From CAZEKB01 sp964512225 (lineage in GTDB: Bacteria; Myxococcota_A; UBA796; UBA9615): a stretch of DNA of 64,000 bases. The position numbers were made by a program, and so were the translations under genes. Location of the stretch: the NCBI GenBank assembly GCA_964512225.1, contig CAZEKB010000002.1, forward strand, positions 1-64,000. The letters are read 5' to 3'. The notes below the pieces were generated by a model. It saw only the letters and a program-made list of their open reading frames with translations. It was not told the origin of the DNA and made no database searches. Positions 8,444 through 17,057 of this stretch are shown here, piece after piece (within the stretch, counting starts at the first letter, position 1; each line of letters starts with the position of its first letter).

Positions 8444-9825
8444 CGCGGCCTCACCGCCCGGCCGTCGACCCACACCGCCACCGGGGCGTGCACGACCGAG
8501 AGGTCGGCCGTGGGGTCGCCGTCGACGAGGAGGAGGTCCGCTTGCCAGCCCACGCGCACGGCCCCGAACAGCGCGTCGGGGTCCAGGTGGGTGCCGGGCG
8601 TCCAGGTCGCGGCGGTGAGGGCCTCGGCGGGCGTGAGGCCGGCCTCCACGAGGAGGTCGAGCTCGTGGTGGAGCCCCGGGCCCAGGAACGACCCGACGTT
8701 CGACGTGTCCGAGCCCGCCAGCAGCCGCACCCCGGCGTCGTGCAGCTTCTTCACGGACGCCGACATGCCCGCCTGCCCCGCCGCGTTCGCCGTCGCGAAG
8801 CCCGTCATGGCGGCGGGGATCTCGTAGTCGGCCAGCTCCTCGGCGTAGGCCCGCATCGGCCGCGGGTGGGCGAGGTCCTGCTCCAAGGCGGACAGCGCGA
8901 CGTCCTTGCGCGCGAGCTCGGCGATGCGCCGGAAGACGTGCAGCGTCGTCATGATGGGGACGTCGCGGCGCGCCATCTCGGCCACGTCCTCGTCGCGGAT
9001 CACCCCTCGATTCGGGACGTGGACGAACAGGTCGACGCCCGCCACCAACCCCTGGGTGATGTCCTCGGGCTCGCCCACGTGCGCCCACACCTCGAGCTCC
9101 GAGGCGTGCGCCTCCTTCACGATCGCGGCGAGCAGGGCGTCGTCCATCTGGGGGACCCCGGGGGGCAGGTCGTCGAGCACGAGCTTCACCGCCCGCGCGC
9201 CGATCGCCACGCGCTGGGCGATCACGGCCTCGACCTCGTCCGCCGACGCCACCTGGGTCACGAGGTTCCGGTCTACGAACGCGTGGACGCTCGGGGGCGC
9301 GAACTCCTTCAGCAGGGCCGCGGGGTGGCCGCCGGGGACCGTCACCACCCGGCCCACGAAGTACAGCGCGGGCCCCGCGGCGCCCCGACGCAGGCGGCGC
9401 TGCCAGGTGAGCAGGGGGCGCTCCCAGTCCCCGGTGTCCACCACGGTCGTGACCCCGCAGGCGATCGCCGACGTGAACGCGAGCTCCACGTCCGGGAGGC
9501 GCATGCCGGGGATGAAGTCCCCGTCCCCGAGGACGTGCGCGTGCGACTCGATGAGGCCCGGCAGGAGCGTCTTGCCCGCGCCGTCCACCTCGACCATCCC
9601 CTTGCTCGGGGCCGTGGTCCCCGGGGGCTCGATCGCGAGCACGCGGCCCCCGTCGAACCGCACGTCCGACGGCCCCGTGAGCGCGCCCGACTCGCTCTCG
9701 AACACCATCACCGATCTCACGACGGTCGGCTTCACCGCCCGGGCGAGCCCGGCCCGCGAGCGGGCCTCGGCGCCGGCAGGGATGAGCAGCAGGGCGGCGA
9801 GCGCGAGGGGGACGAGCCGGGTCAT
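8440..9825 (-). CDS. Exported metal-dependent amidohydrolase family protein
   Basis: Predicted 461 residues. Signal peptide (TRLVPLALAALLLIPAGAEA) followed by the amidohydrolase TIM-barrel: metal-ligand motif GLIESHAHVLG, a Lys in ARAVKLVLDD as possible bridging residue, histidines in VWAHVGEP and TTLHVF, and late Asp in LLAGSDTSN; the C-terminal ADLLLVDGDPTADLS is the usual imidazolonepropionase/CocE-like amidohydrolase end. Substrate unknown; exported relatives act on dipeptides or cyclic amides. The ATG at 9825 was preferred over 9834 because the only TATA-like core would lie just 4 bases before 9834. It is divergent from smpB. Confidence 0.85.
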   Translation of the reverse strand: MTRLVPLALAALLLIPAGAEARSRAGLARAVKPTVVRSVMVFESESGALTGPSDVRFDGGRVLAIEPPGTTAPSKGMVEVDGAGKTLLPGLIESHAHVLGDGDFIPGMRLPDVELAFTSAIACGVTTVVDTGDWERPLLTWQRRLRRGAAGPALYFVGRVVTVPGGHPAALLKEFAPPSVHAFVDRNLVTQVASADEVEAVIAQRVAIGARAVKLVLDDLPPGVPQMDDALLAAIVKEAHASELEVWAHVGEPEDITQGLVAGVDLFVHVPNRGVIRDEDVAEMARRDVPIMTTLHVFRRIAELARKDVALSALEQDLAHPRPMRAYAEELADYEIPAAMTGFATANAAGQAGMSASVKKLHDAGVRLLAGSDTSNVGSFLGPGLHHELDLLVEAGLTPAEALTAATWTPGTHLDPDALFGAVRVGWQADLLLVDGDPTADLSVVHAPVAVWVDGRAVRPR

Positions 9826-9840
9826 GGCGACCATCGTGCC

Positions 9841-9846
9841 TATACT
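9841..9846 (+). promoter_or_regulatory. -10-like TATACT close to smpB start
   Basis: TATACT ends 10 bases before the smpB ATG; the gap has no Shine-Dalgarno. The same core read on the other strand (TATAGG) could serve the divergent amidohydrolase gene. It implies a leader of only a few bases. Confidence 0.45.
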
Positions 9847-9856
9847 CCGCGCCGCC

Positions 9857-10321
9857 ATGGCCAAGCGGGACAAGAAGGCGGGGACGCCGCGCATCGTCAA
9901 CAAGCAGGCGCGGCGGCTGTACCACATCGAGGACACCCTCGAGGCGGGGCTGGTTCTGCAGGGCAGCGAGGTCAAGTCCATCCGACTCGGCAAGGTCAAC
10001 CTCAAGGAGGGCTACGTGCGCGTGGCCGACGGAGAGGCCTGGCTGGTGGGGGTGCACATCTCGCCGTACGAGCAGGCCAATCGGCAGAACCACGACCCGA
10101 TGCGACGTCGCAAGCTGCTGCTGCACAAGCGCGAGATCACGAAACTTTTCGGCAAGGTCTCGCGCCAGGGCTACACGCTCGTGCCGGTGGCCATGTACTT
10201 CAGCCGGGGGCGCGTGAAGCTCGAGGTCGGGGTGGGCAAGGGCAAGAAGCTCCACGACAAGCGCCAGGACCTCAAACAGCGCGACGTGCAGCGGGAGCTG
10301 GACCGGGCCCGTCGTCGTTGA
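9857..10321 (+). CDS. smpB: SsrA-binding protein SmpB
   Basis: Predicted 154 residues, the usual length. SmpB binds tmRNA (SsrA) and delivers it to stalled ribosomes for trans-translation. Family motifs are intact: NKQARRLYHIEDTLEAGLVL, QGSEVKSIR, YEQANRQNHDPMRRRKLLLH, GYTLVPVAMYF, VGVGKGKKLHDKR and the basic C-terminal tail (DRARRR) that enters the mRNA channel. It heads a same-strand run of genes to 20.5 kb; the next start is 34 bases beyond its stop. The tmRNA gene is not in this window. Confidence 0.97.
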   Translation: MAKRDKKAGTPRIVNKQARRLYHIEDTLEAGLVLQGSEVKSIRLGKVNLKEGYVRVADGEAWLVGVHISPYEQANRQNHDPMRRRKLLLHKREITKLFGKVSRQGYTLVPVAMYFSRGRVKLEVGVGKGKKLHDKRQDLKQRDVQRELDRARRR

Positions 10322-10346
10322 CACCCCCCCGGCCCCGTGACAACTT
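10318..10346 (+). promoter_or_regulatory. Putative promoter for the thiol-redox genes
   Basis: A consensus -35 TTGACA (10318-10323) overlaps the smpB stop; 17 bases on is CAACTT (10341-10346), a weak -10 that ends 9 bases before the TlpA-like ATG. Spacing is ideal, the -10 is poor. Confidence 0.4.
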
Positions 10347-10355
10347 CGCGCGCCG

Positions 10356-10916
10356 ATGCCCTCTGCACTGCCCCGGCTGCTCCTCGTCGTCGCCCTGCTC
10401 GGCGGATGCGGGGGCGTCACCGACGTCGCGCTCGAGGGCGACACGCCCGTGCCCGTGGAGGAGCGGCCGATCGGCACCGACATCGGGCACGTCGCGCCGC
10501 TGTTCAGCCTGCCGCGCCTCGACGAGGCGGGCGACATCACGCTCGAAGAGCTCCGGGGCAACGTGGTGGTCGTGACCTTCTGGGCGTCGTGGTGCGGCCC
10601 CTGCCGCCGCGAGATCCCCGCCCTGGAGGGGGCCTGGAAGAAGCTGCGGGACAAGGACGCGGTCATCCTCGGGGTGTCCGTGGACGACACCGCCGAGAAG
10701 GCGACGGGTTTCCTCCAGATGTTCCCCGTGACCTATCCGATGGTCCTGGACGAAGGCGGAGGGAAGGTCGGAGAGCCCTGGGGTGCTCGTTCCATTCCCA
10801 TGACGGTCATCGTCGACAAGCGCGGCGTCATTCGCCGCAAGCACTTGGGCTACACCCCCCAGCAAGTGAAGGGGGTCGTGCAGGAGGTCGAAGAGCTCCT
10901 GAGGGAGAAGACTTGA
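10356..10916 (+). CDS. TlpA-like thioredoxin-fold lipoprotein
   Basis: Predicted 186 residues. Signal peptide with lipobox LLGGC, then a thioredoxin-like domain of the AhpC/TSA-Redoxin (TlpA/ResA) type: APLFSLPRLDEAG, the active site FWASWCGPCRREIPAL with redox pair CGPC, GVSVDDTAEKA and the cis-Pro loop ARSIPMTVIVDKRG. It likely acts as a periplasmic thiol-disulfide reductant, for example in cytochrome c or disulfide repair. The next gene, another thioredoxin-fold lipoprotein, starts in a TGATG junction, so both are co-made. Confidence 0.9.
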   Translation: MPSALPRLLLVVALLGGCGGVTDVALEGDTPVPVEERPIGTDIGHVAPLFSLPRLDEAGDITLEELRGNVVVVTFWASWCGPCRREIPALEGAWKKLRDKDAVILGVSVDDTAEKATGFLQMFPVTYPMVLDEGGGKVGEPWGARSIPMTVIVDKRGVIRRKHLGYTPQQVKGVVQEVEELLREKT

Positions 10917-11800
10917 TGCGCACCTTCCTGATCCTGATCGCGGCCGCGTCCCTCGCCCTGCTGGGCTGCGGCGACTCCGGGACGAGCTCGTCCGGCTCCT
11001 CCAAGGGGTCCTCGACGGCGCCGAGCACGTCGTCGAAGAAGCCCGAGAAGAAGAAGAAGAAGAAGCCCGCGGCCCACTCCGCGGACGACGGCCACGGCCA
11101 CGGCAAGTCCCCCGAGGACATGTCCCCCGAGGAGCTCGAGGCCGCCCGGGTCGAGGCCCGCGCGGCCATCGCGGACTTCCTCACGTCCTACAAGGACATC
11201 CACGCCGACGACCTCGAGGTCTTCTCCTGGGACGGCGTCAAGGGGGCCGAGGACGCGAAGGTCACGGTCGTGGAGTTCGCGGACTTCGACTGCCCTCACT
11301 GCAAGCTCGCGGCCTACTACACCCAGGACCTGGTGCACCGGTACGGGGACAAGGTCCGGTTCGTCTTCAAGAACTACCCCCTGGGCAAGGACTGCAACGA
11401 CTCGCTCAAGAACGACGTGCACCCCAACGCCTGCCGGGCCGCCGTGGGCGTCGTCTGCGCCGGGCGCCAGGGCAAGTTCTGGCAGCAGCACGACGGCACC
11501 TTCGAGAACCAGGGCAGCCTCAGCAAGCGCACGATCAAGGCCGTCGCCAAGGACATCGGCCTCGACATGGACCGCTTCAACGAGTGCCTGGACGCCCCCG
11601 GCCCGTGGGACGACGTGCGCACCCAGGTCCTGCAGGGTCGCTCCCTCGGCCTCGGCGGCACCCCCGCCTTCTACGTCAACGGCAAGGCCCTGCCGTCGCC
11701 GCACCCGCTCATGATCGAGGCGGCGCTGCGCACCGAGCTCAAGGCCGCCGGCGTGGTCGACCTGCCCGAGGACAAGGACGCCCTGTTCGGCGACAGCTGA
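10916..11800 (+). CDS. DsbA/DsbC-type thioredoxin-fold lipoprotein
   Basis: Predicted 294 residues. Lipobox LALLGC is followed by a Ser-rich then Lys-rich spacer (KKPEKKKKKKP), and a His/Asp-rich patch (DDGHGHGK) that could bind metal. The catalytic domain is of the DSBA-like 'thioredoxin_4' type: VEFADFDCPHCK with the CPHC redox pair typical of DsbA, FVFKNYPLG, and LGGTPAFYVNG with the cis-Pro. Two further cysteines (KDCND, NACRAAVG) may form a structural disulfide. It probably oxidises or isomerises disulfides in exported proteins, alongside the coupled TlpA-like protein. Confidence 0.9.
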   Translation: MRTFLILIAAASLALLGCGDSGTSSSGSSKGSSTAPSTSSKKPEKKKKKKPAAHSADDGHGHGKSPEDMSPEELEAARVEARAAIADFLTSYKDIHADDLEVFSWDGVKGAEDAKVTVVEFADFDCPHCKLAAYYTQDLVHRYGDKVRFVFKNYPLGKDCNDSLKNDVHPNACRAAVGVVCAGRQGKFWQQHDGTFENQGSLSKRTIKAVAKDIGLDMDRFNECLDAPGPWDDVRTQVLQGRSLGLGGTPAFYVNGKALPSPHPLMIEAALRTELKAAGVVDLPEDKDALFGDS

Positions 11801-11813
11801 GCCCCGGCGCGCC

Positions 11814-12761
11814 ATGCCCTCCCACTGGCTCTCGCTGAGCGCGACGGTCTCCGAGGCCCGCAAGAGCGCGGTCTCGACGTACCTCCTCGCCCAGGGGGCC
11901 ACCGGGCTCACCGAGCACCACGACGCGCTGCAGTTCCACGACGGCGACGGCCCCCTCGTAGCGGGGGACCCCACCGAGTGGCGCCCGCCCCTGCCCGCCC
12001 CGCCGGACTCCCGCGTGCGCATCACCGGCTGGTTCGCGGACGAGGGTCAGGCGGCCGGGCTGCACGCGGGCCTCTCCGACGTGCTCGCGGACCTGGGCGA
12101 GGGCGAGGAGGCCGAGCTGACGGTCGTCCCCGACCAGGACTGGAACGCGAACTGGAAGAAGAAGTTCGCCCCCACGCTCGTGACCGACGGCGTGTGGGTC
12201 GTGCCGAGCTGGTGCGAGGCGCCCCCCGAGGCGGACGGGGACCTGCTCCTGCGGCTGGACCCGGGCCTGGCGTTCGGGACGGGGACCCACCCCACCACCG
12301 CCCGCTGCGTGGAGCTGATCCGCGACCACCTCGCCGCGCGACCGGGGGCGTCCGTGCTCGACGTCGGCACCGGCACCGGCATCCTCGCCATCGCCGCCCT
12401 CAAGCTGGGGGCTGCGACCGCGGTGGGGGTCGACCCCGACCGCAACTCCGTGACCGCCGCAGCCGAGAACGCCGCCCGGAACGGCGTCGACGACCGCTTC
12501 TCCGCCGCCCCCGGGTCGGCGGAACACGCGCCGGGCGACACCTACGACCTGGTCCTCGCCAACCTGATCGCCCCCTTGCTCGTCCGCCTCGCGGAGCCGA
12601 TCGGCGCCCGCGTCGCGCCCGGGGGGGCCCTCGTCGTATCCGGCCTGCTCGTGCGCCAGCGGGGGGCCGTCGTGGCGGCGTTCACGGAGCGGGGCTTCGC
12701 CGTCTCCCGGGAGGTCGTGCACGCGGACTGGTGCGCGCTGCTGCTGGAGCCCGCGGCGTGA
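11814..12761 (+). CDS. prmA: Ribosomal protein L11 methyltransferase PrmA
   Basis: Predicted 315 residues. PrmA trimethylates lysines and the N-terminus of L11 with S-adenosylmethionine. Seen: N-terminal substrate-recognition part with QDWNANWKKKFAP, the linker LDPGLAFGTGTHPTTARC, SAM motif I VLDVGTGTGILAIAA, VGVDPD and the catalytic-loop motif LVLANLIAPLL (NLI). It lies 13 bases after the DsbA-like gene, and its stop overlaps the next start as GTGA, placing it in the same run from smpB to the CHAT gene. Confidence 0.95.
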   Translation: MPSHWLSLSATVSEARKSAVSTYLLAQGATGLTEHHDALQFHDGDGPLVAGDPTEWRPPLPAPPDSRVRITGWFADEGQAAGLHAGLSDVLADLGEGEEAELTVVPDQDWNANWKKKFAPTLVTDGVWVVPSWCEAPPEADGDLLLRLDPGLAFGTGTHPTTARCVELIRDHLAARPGASVLDVGTGTGILAIAALKLGAATAVGVDPDRNSVTAAAENAARNGVDDRFSAAPGSAEHAPGDTYDLVLANLIAPLLVRLAEPIGARVAPGGALVVSGLLVRQRGAVVAAFTERGFAVSREVVHADWCALLLEPAA

Positions 12762-13684
12762 GCGTCCTCCCCCGCCTCGAAGCCGCGTTCCGCGCCGCCG
12801 CCGACGAGCTCGGCGAGCGCGACCCGGCCCATCAGACCGCCGGCGAGCTGCGCGCGAGGCTCGTGCTTCAGCAGGTCCGTCGCGGGACGCGCTGGATCGA
12901 CGAGGCGCTCCGCGGGGTCGAGGCCGTGGGCTTCCCCGACGCCTCCGACGACCCCGCCCCCGCGCGCCTCTTCGCCTGCTGCGAGGGCTGGGTGCAGCGG
13001 GCGACCGGCCCCTTCCGCCCCGCCGCCGAGGCGTGGCTGGAGCGGATCGAAGACGGGGTCGACGCGGTCCCCGCGCTGCTCCGCTACTGGCGCATCACCG
13101 GCCACGAGGCGGTCCTCGCCCGAGCCCTCGCGGCGACCCCCACGGCCACGACGTCCGGCGATCTCGAGGCCGGGGCCGCGGCCTGGGCGGCCTACCAGGC
13201 GACCGCGCGCGAGGAGCTGGCCGACGCCGCCCGGCGGGCGATCCCGAGCGATCCGACCGCCGTGCCCGTGAGCCGCTGGACCCTCGCGTCGCACGCGCAC
13301 GGCCTGGGCCCCGAGGCCTTCGCGGACGCCGTCGACGCGCTCGACGACGCCCGCCCCGAGGACGTGATCCCGGCCTGCGCCCACCTCGCCCTGCCCCCCC
13401 TCGTCGTCGACGTGCAGTGGTGGTACGACAGCGACCTCTTCTCGGGGCCCGTGGCCGAAGCGGCGACCTTCCCGTACCCCAACGTGACGCTCACGTTCCG
13501 GCGCCTCCCGCACTCGGCCCAGGCGATCATCACGCCGATCCTCGCGGGCGAGGCGACCGACCCGCTGGAGGACATCGGGGTCATCGCCGCCCTGATCGAC
13601 GACGTGGTGTCCAACGTCGACCGCACGGCCCTCCGCGACGCCCCCCGGCGCCGACGCAAGCCCAGCCGACTGCGGAACGCGTAG
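12758..13684 (+). CDS. Conserved-looking cytosolic protein of unknown function
   Basis: Predicted 308 residues with no signal peptide or membrane segment. GTG start at 12758 in a GTGA overlap with prmA fixes the start. The sequence is Ala-rich and helical in the first two thirds, with a short conserved-looking block DVQWWYDSDLFSGPVAEAA and ITPILAGEATDPLEDIG, ending in a basic tail (RRRRKPSRLRNA). I recognise no family. Position between prmA and the envelope genes says only that it is co-expressed with them. Confidence 0.7.
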   Translation: MSVLPRLEAAFRAAADELGERDPAHQTAGELRARLVLQQVRRGTRWIDEALRGVEAVGFPDASDDPAPARLFACCEGWVQRATGPFRPAAEAWLERIEDGVDAVPALLRYWRITGHEAVLARALAATPTATTSGDLEAGAAAWAAYQATAREELADAARRAIPSDPTAVPVSRWTLASHAHGLGPEAFADAVDALDDARPEDVIPACAHLALPPLVVDVQWWYDSDLFSGPVAEAATFPYPNVTLTFRRLPHSAQAIITPILAGEATDPLEDIGVIAALIDDVVSNVDRTALRDAPRRRRKPSRLRNA

Positions 13685-13694
13685 ACTGGCGAGG

Positions 13695-14588
13695 ATGCGT
13701 GCTCTCCTCGTCCTGTCCCTGAGCGGCCTGCTCGCCTTCGTCCCCACGGCTTATGCCGACGAGTCCGACGAGGACCTCACCGACAAGCCGAACATGCAGC
13801 CGCCGAAGCCGGACGGCCCCGTGCGCGAGCACGCCGGCCCCCGGGCCAAGTGGTCCCCGGAGCGGTGGCTCGACGAGGCCTACTACCTGGAGGGCGAGCA
13901 CGACCTGTCGGGCGCCGTCGACGCGCTGTGGACGGCCCTGCGTCTCGGCGGGGGCGGCCAGCGCCACGCCTACGACCTGGGCCTCCTCCTGCTGGAGCTG
14001 CTCCGCGGGCACGAGGCCCGGGAGGCCTTCTGCCTGGCGCGCCTGGGCCCCGAGGACTCCTGGCGCGCGCTCGCCGAGGAGCGCCTCGCGGACATGGGCG
14101 AGAAGGCCCCGCACTGGTGCTCCGAGGGCGACGACTGGGACCCGTACGACTGGCGCCGAAACATCCCCACGACGTACCAGAAGTGGGACGGGAAGCTCCG
14201 CGACTCGCCCTGCGCCCGCGCCATGGACCGCGCCTGGGCGAAGAAGCGGGCGGAGAAGTACGTGGAGGCCGTGGCGGCCTTCGGCGAGGCCGAGAAGGTA
14301 TGCCCCGACAAGCAGCTCATCGAGCTCGAGGTGGCCTACTGCCTGCTGTTCCTCGAGCGCCCGGACTCCGCGAGCGTGTCGCTGTTCGAGGTGACGCTGG
14401 GGCCGGACGACCGGCTCGCCCAGCAGGCCGAGCGGCAGCTCTCGGTCATGCCCAAGCCGAGCAGGGAGGAGCGGGAGCGCCGGGAGGCCGAGGTGAAGAA
14501 GCGGCAGGAGGCCGACGCCGCGGCGGCGAAGAAGGCCGAGGCGAACAAGGAGAAGAAGGGCGAAGGCGAGGCCGGTGGTTCGCGCTGA
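13695..14588 (+). CDS. Exported TPR-like protein with charged C-terminal coil
   Basis: Predicted 297 residues. Signal peptide (MRALLVLSLSGLLAFVPTAYA), then helical repeats that look like degenerate TPRs (WLDEAYYLEGEHDLSGAVDAL, AYDLGLLLLELLRGHEAREAF, KKRAEKYVEAVAAFGEAEKV), then a Lys/Glu/Ala-rich helix to the end (REERERREAEVKKRQ). Cysteines are paired (14100-14320), as in exported proteins. TAGACT lies 7 bases before the ATG, overlapping the previous stop, and could start transcription here. Its end overlaps the next gene by 14 bases. It is the first of five coupled envelope genes ending in the CHAT protease; a scaffold role is inferred. Confidence 0.75.
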   Translation: MRALLVLSLSGLLAFVPTAYADESDEDLTDKPNMQPPKPDGPVREHAGPRAKWSPERWLDEAYYLEGEHDLSGAVDALWTALRLGGGGQRHAYDLGLLLLELLRGHEAREAFCLARLGPEDSWRALAEERLADMGEKAPHWCSEGDDWDPYDWRRNIPTTYQKWDGKLRDSPCARAMDRAWAKKRAEKYVEAVAAFGEAEKVCPDKQLIELEVAYCLLFLERPDSASVSLFEVTLGPDDRLAQQAERQLSVMPKPSREERERREAEVKKRQEADAAAAKKAEANKEKKGEGEAGGSR

Positions 14589-15066
14589 GCTCCTCGCCGT
14601 CCCCCTCGTCCTGCTCGCGGTCGGCTGCCCCGAAGCCGAGCCGCTCGTGATCGCCGCCACGATCAACGTGGACGTCTTCACCTCCCGCTGCGACCCCGAC
14701 GAGGGCATGAGGGAGGTCCACCTGGAGGCGGGCACGGAGCCCACGATCCGCTGGAACGTCGTCTGCCTCCGCGACGGCGTGGACCCGGCGTGGTGGGCGA
14801 TCAAGGTGTCCGACTGGGACGACCGGGCCGACGACTGGTGGAACGTCTGGTACATCGATCCGGGCCTGCGGGAGGTCGTCTACGGCGAGACCCCGCTCCC
14901 CGGCGTGTCCGACGAGAACAACCCGTTCTCCCCCGACGCCCTCCCCCGCGTCGCCCCCCGCGGGCTGTCGGAGGGGTCCTACCGCCTGGAGGTGTGGGCG
15001 GTGTCCGACGACCTGGTGGATTCGACGATCGGCGAGGTGAAGTTCACGATGGTGAACGACCCTTGA
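14575..15066 (+). CDS. Small lipoprotein of unknown function
   Basis: Predicted 163 residues. The GTG start at 14575 inside the end of the preceding gene gives a signal peptide with lipobox LLAVGC. The mature domain looks like an all-beta sandwich (EPTIRWNVVCLRDGVDPAWW, WNVWYIDPGLREVVYGE, SEGSYRLEVWAVSDD, final KFTMVNDP). No family recognised. Its TGA overlaps a TTG that begins the CsgG-like gene, so it is part of the coupled CHAT operon. Confidence 0.75.
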   Translation: MVRAELLAVPLVLLAVGCPEAEPLVIAATINVDVFTSRCDPDEGMREVHLEAGTEPTIRWNVVCLRDGVDPAWWAIKVSDWDDRADDWWNVWYIDPGLREVVYGETPLPGVSDENNPFSPDALPRVAPRGLSEGSYRLEVWAVSDDLVDSTIGEVKFTMVNDP

Positions 15067-17057
15067 GGGCCCTGGCCGGCGCCCTGGCGCTGTCGCTCAT
15101 CGGCCTGCCCGCGACGGCCGCGGCGGCGGCCCCGCGCACCCTCGCCGTCACCTTCTTCGACAACAACTCGAGCGACGAGTCCTTCGACCCGCTGGGTCGC
15201 GGCCTCGCGGCGATGCTCATCACGGACCTGTCGAACATCGACGGGCTCGCCCTCGTGGAGCGCACCCGCGTCTCGGAGATCATGGCCGAGATCGAGCTCC
15301 AGAAGTCGCCCTGGATCGACCCGTCCACCGCGGCGGAGATGGGCCGCGGCCTGGGGGCCGAGTACGTCCTCACCGGGGCGTTCGCGGCGATCGAGCCGAC
15401 GATGCGGATCGACGCGCGCGTCGTATCGGTGCGGGACGGGACGATCCTCCACTCCACCGAGGTGACGGGCCCCGTCGAGGAGTTCTTCCTCCTGGAGAAG
15501 GAGCTCGCGGGCTCGATCGTCGAGGGCATGCAGGTGGAGACGTCGGCCCGGGAGAACGCCCGCATGGGGCGGGTCGCCACCGAGTCCTTCGACGCCTTCC
15601 TCACCTGGTCCCGGGGCCTCGACGCCCTCGACCGAGGCGAGCTGGAGAAGGCCCGCGCGTCCCTCCAGGCGGCCCTCGATCACGACGACCGGTTCGCCAT
15701 GGCCACCGACGCGCTGGACGCCCTGAGCAAGCGGGTCGACGCGCTCCGGGGCAAGCGCGAGGCCATCATCTCGGAGCGCACGGCGAAGATCCTCCAGCGG
15801 GTCAACGAGCTCGTGGACGCCGGGGGCCCCTACGACGCGCTCGAGACGGAGCTCCTCGCGGTCCAGTCGCTGTCCTACTTCCAGGACGCGTCGGACCTGT
15901 ACGCCCTGGGCAGCAAGCTCATGGACCTGGAGCTGCCCGAGACGCTCCGGCTCGGCGGGCCGCAGGGCTGGATCTCCATCAACGAGTGGGCGATGGCCCA
16001 GTACGTCCTCTCCTGCCACGCCCTCGCCAAGCGCGCGGAGTTCCTCACCTACGGCGAAGGCTTCCTGGAGCGCTACCCGGCGTCGAGCTTCGCGATGGTC
16101 GTGGGGAACCTCATGAATACGATGCTCGACCAGATGAAGAAGGAAGAGGCCGGGCGGGGCGACGTGGCGCGGGTGCGCGTGGAGGCGATGGGCGCCGCCC
16201 AGGAGCAGCGGTGCCGGCTCGAGCGCGACCCGGTGGTGCAGTACGAGGCGTGCCGGGCCTGGGTGGAGGACGCGCGGGCCGCGGGCGTGGAGATCGACGA
16301 GAACGCCGAGGAGGCCTGGGCCAAGGCGGCGGCCCGCCGCGGCCTCATCGACGAGATCGAGCGGATGCAGAACGCCGCCCTCGCGCGCGACAAGTACGGC
16401 GAGCAGGCCCAGGACCTGGGGCGGGTCCTCGACCAGGCGCGGCGCGACGCCGAGGACGCCGAGAAGGCCGTCGCCCGGCTGGCGAAGCGTCGGCTCGACG
16501 GCAAGGAGACCGTCTCCGACTACGTGCGCACCGCCTTCGATCTGGAGGACGCGGGGCGCCTGGCCGAGGCGATGGCGCTGCTCGAGGAGGCGGCGGAGCG
16601 CTGGCCCGGCGAGTCGCGCCCCTACCGGGACGCCGTCAACTACCAGCTCGAGTACGGCAACCCGGGGGTCGCCCAGGCCTGGCTCACCCGCTGGGAGGGC
16701 GCCGCGGCGCAGGGCGCGGAGGTCGATCCCGGGACGGCGCGGCGAGTCCGGTCCTACGACGAAGATACGAAGTACGTGCGCCAGGCGGACGCCCTGGGGC
16801 TCCTCACGCTCGGCCAGAAGATGAACGAGGCGGCCCAGTACCGGGAGGCCGGCGACGCGTACCTGCGCCTCGCCCAGGAGCATCCCGACAACCCGTACAT
16901 GCCCCCCGCCACCGGCTACTACCTCGCGGGCAACGCCTACCGGCAGGCGGGCATGAACGTCGAGGCGCGCGACGTGTGGGAGAACGGCCTGCGCCTGTTC
17001 CCCGAGAGCGACATCGCGAGCGCGACCCGCAGCCTCTTGGATACGATTCCGAAGTGA
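15063..17057 (+). CDS. CsgG/FlgO-like domain protein with long helical (TPR-like) extension
   Basis: Predicted 664 residues. The start is a TTG at 15063 overlapping the previous stop (TTGA); it yields the signal peptide RALAGALALSLIGLPATAAAAA. Residues about 25-165 form the CsgG/FlgO-type domain: LAVTFFDNNSSDE, GRGLAAMLITDLSNIDGLALV, ERTRVSEIMAEIELQKS, MGRGLGAEYVLTGAF, VSVRDGTILHSTEV. The remainder is helical with TPR-like units (LDRGELEKARASLQAALDHDD, DAGRLAEAMALLEEAAERWP, REAGDAYLRLAQEHPDNPY). The CsgG fold occurs in curli secretion pores and in periplasmic or outer-membrane assembly factors; no lipobox is present here. A paralogue is encoded next door. Confidence 0.85.
   Translation: MRALAGALALSLIGLPATAAAAAPRTLAVTFFDNNSSDESFDPLGRGLAAMLITDLSNIDGLALVERTRVSEIMAEIELQKSPWIDPSTAAEMGRGLGAEYVLTGAFAAIEPTMRIDARVVSVRDGTILHSTEVTGPVEEFFLLEKELAGSIVEGMQVETSARENARMGRVATESFDAFLTWSRGLDALDRGELEKARASLQAALDHDDRFAMATDALDALSKRVDALRGKREAIISERTAKILQRVNELVDAGGPYDALETELLAVQSLSYFQDASDLYALGSKLMDLELPETLRLGGPQGWISINEWAMAQYVLSCHALAKRAEFLTYGEGFLERYPASSFAMVVGNLMNTMLDQMKKEEAGRGDVARVRVEAMGAAQEQRCRLERDPVVQYEACRAWVEDARAAGVEIDENAEEAWAKAAARRGLIDEIERMQNAALARDKYGEQAQDLGRVLDQARRDAEDAEKAVARLAKRRLDGKETVSDYVRTAFDLEDAGRLAEAMALLEEAAERWPGESRPYRDAVNYQLEYGNPGVAQAWLTRWEGAAAQGAEVDPGTARRVRSYDEDTKYVRQADALGLLTLGQKMNEAAQYREAGDAYLRLAQEHPDNPYMPPATGYYLAGNAYRQAGMNVEARDVWENGLRLFPESDIASATRSLLDTIPK

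Noticed and set aside
9826..9834. ATG 9834 as start of the amidohydrolase
   Set aside because: The only TATA-like core would lie 4 bases before it, leaving no room for a transcript start; ATG 9825 gives the same signal peptide. It is not fully excluded, because a GGAG lies about 10 bases upstream.
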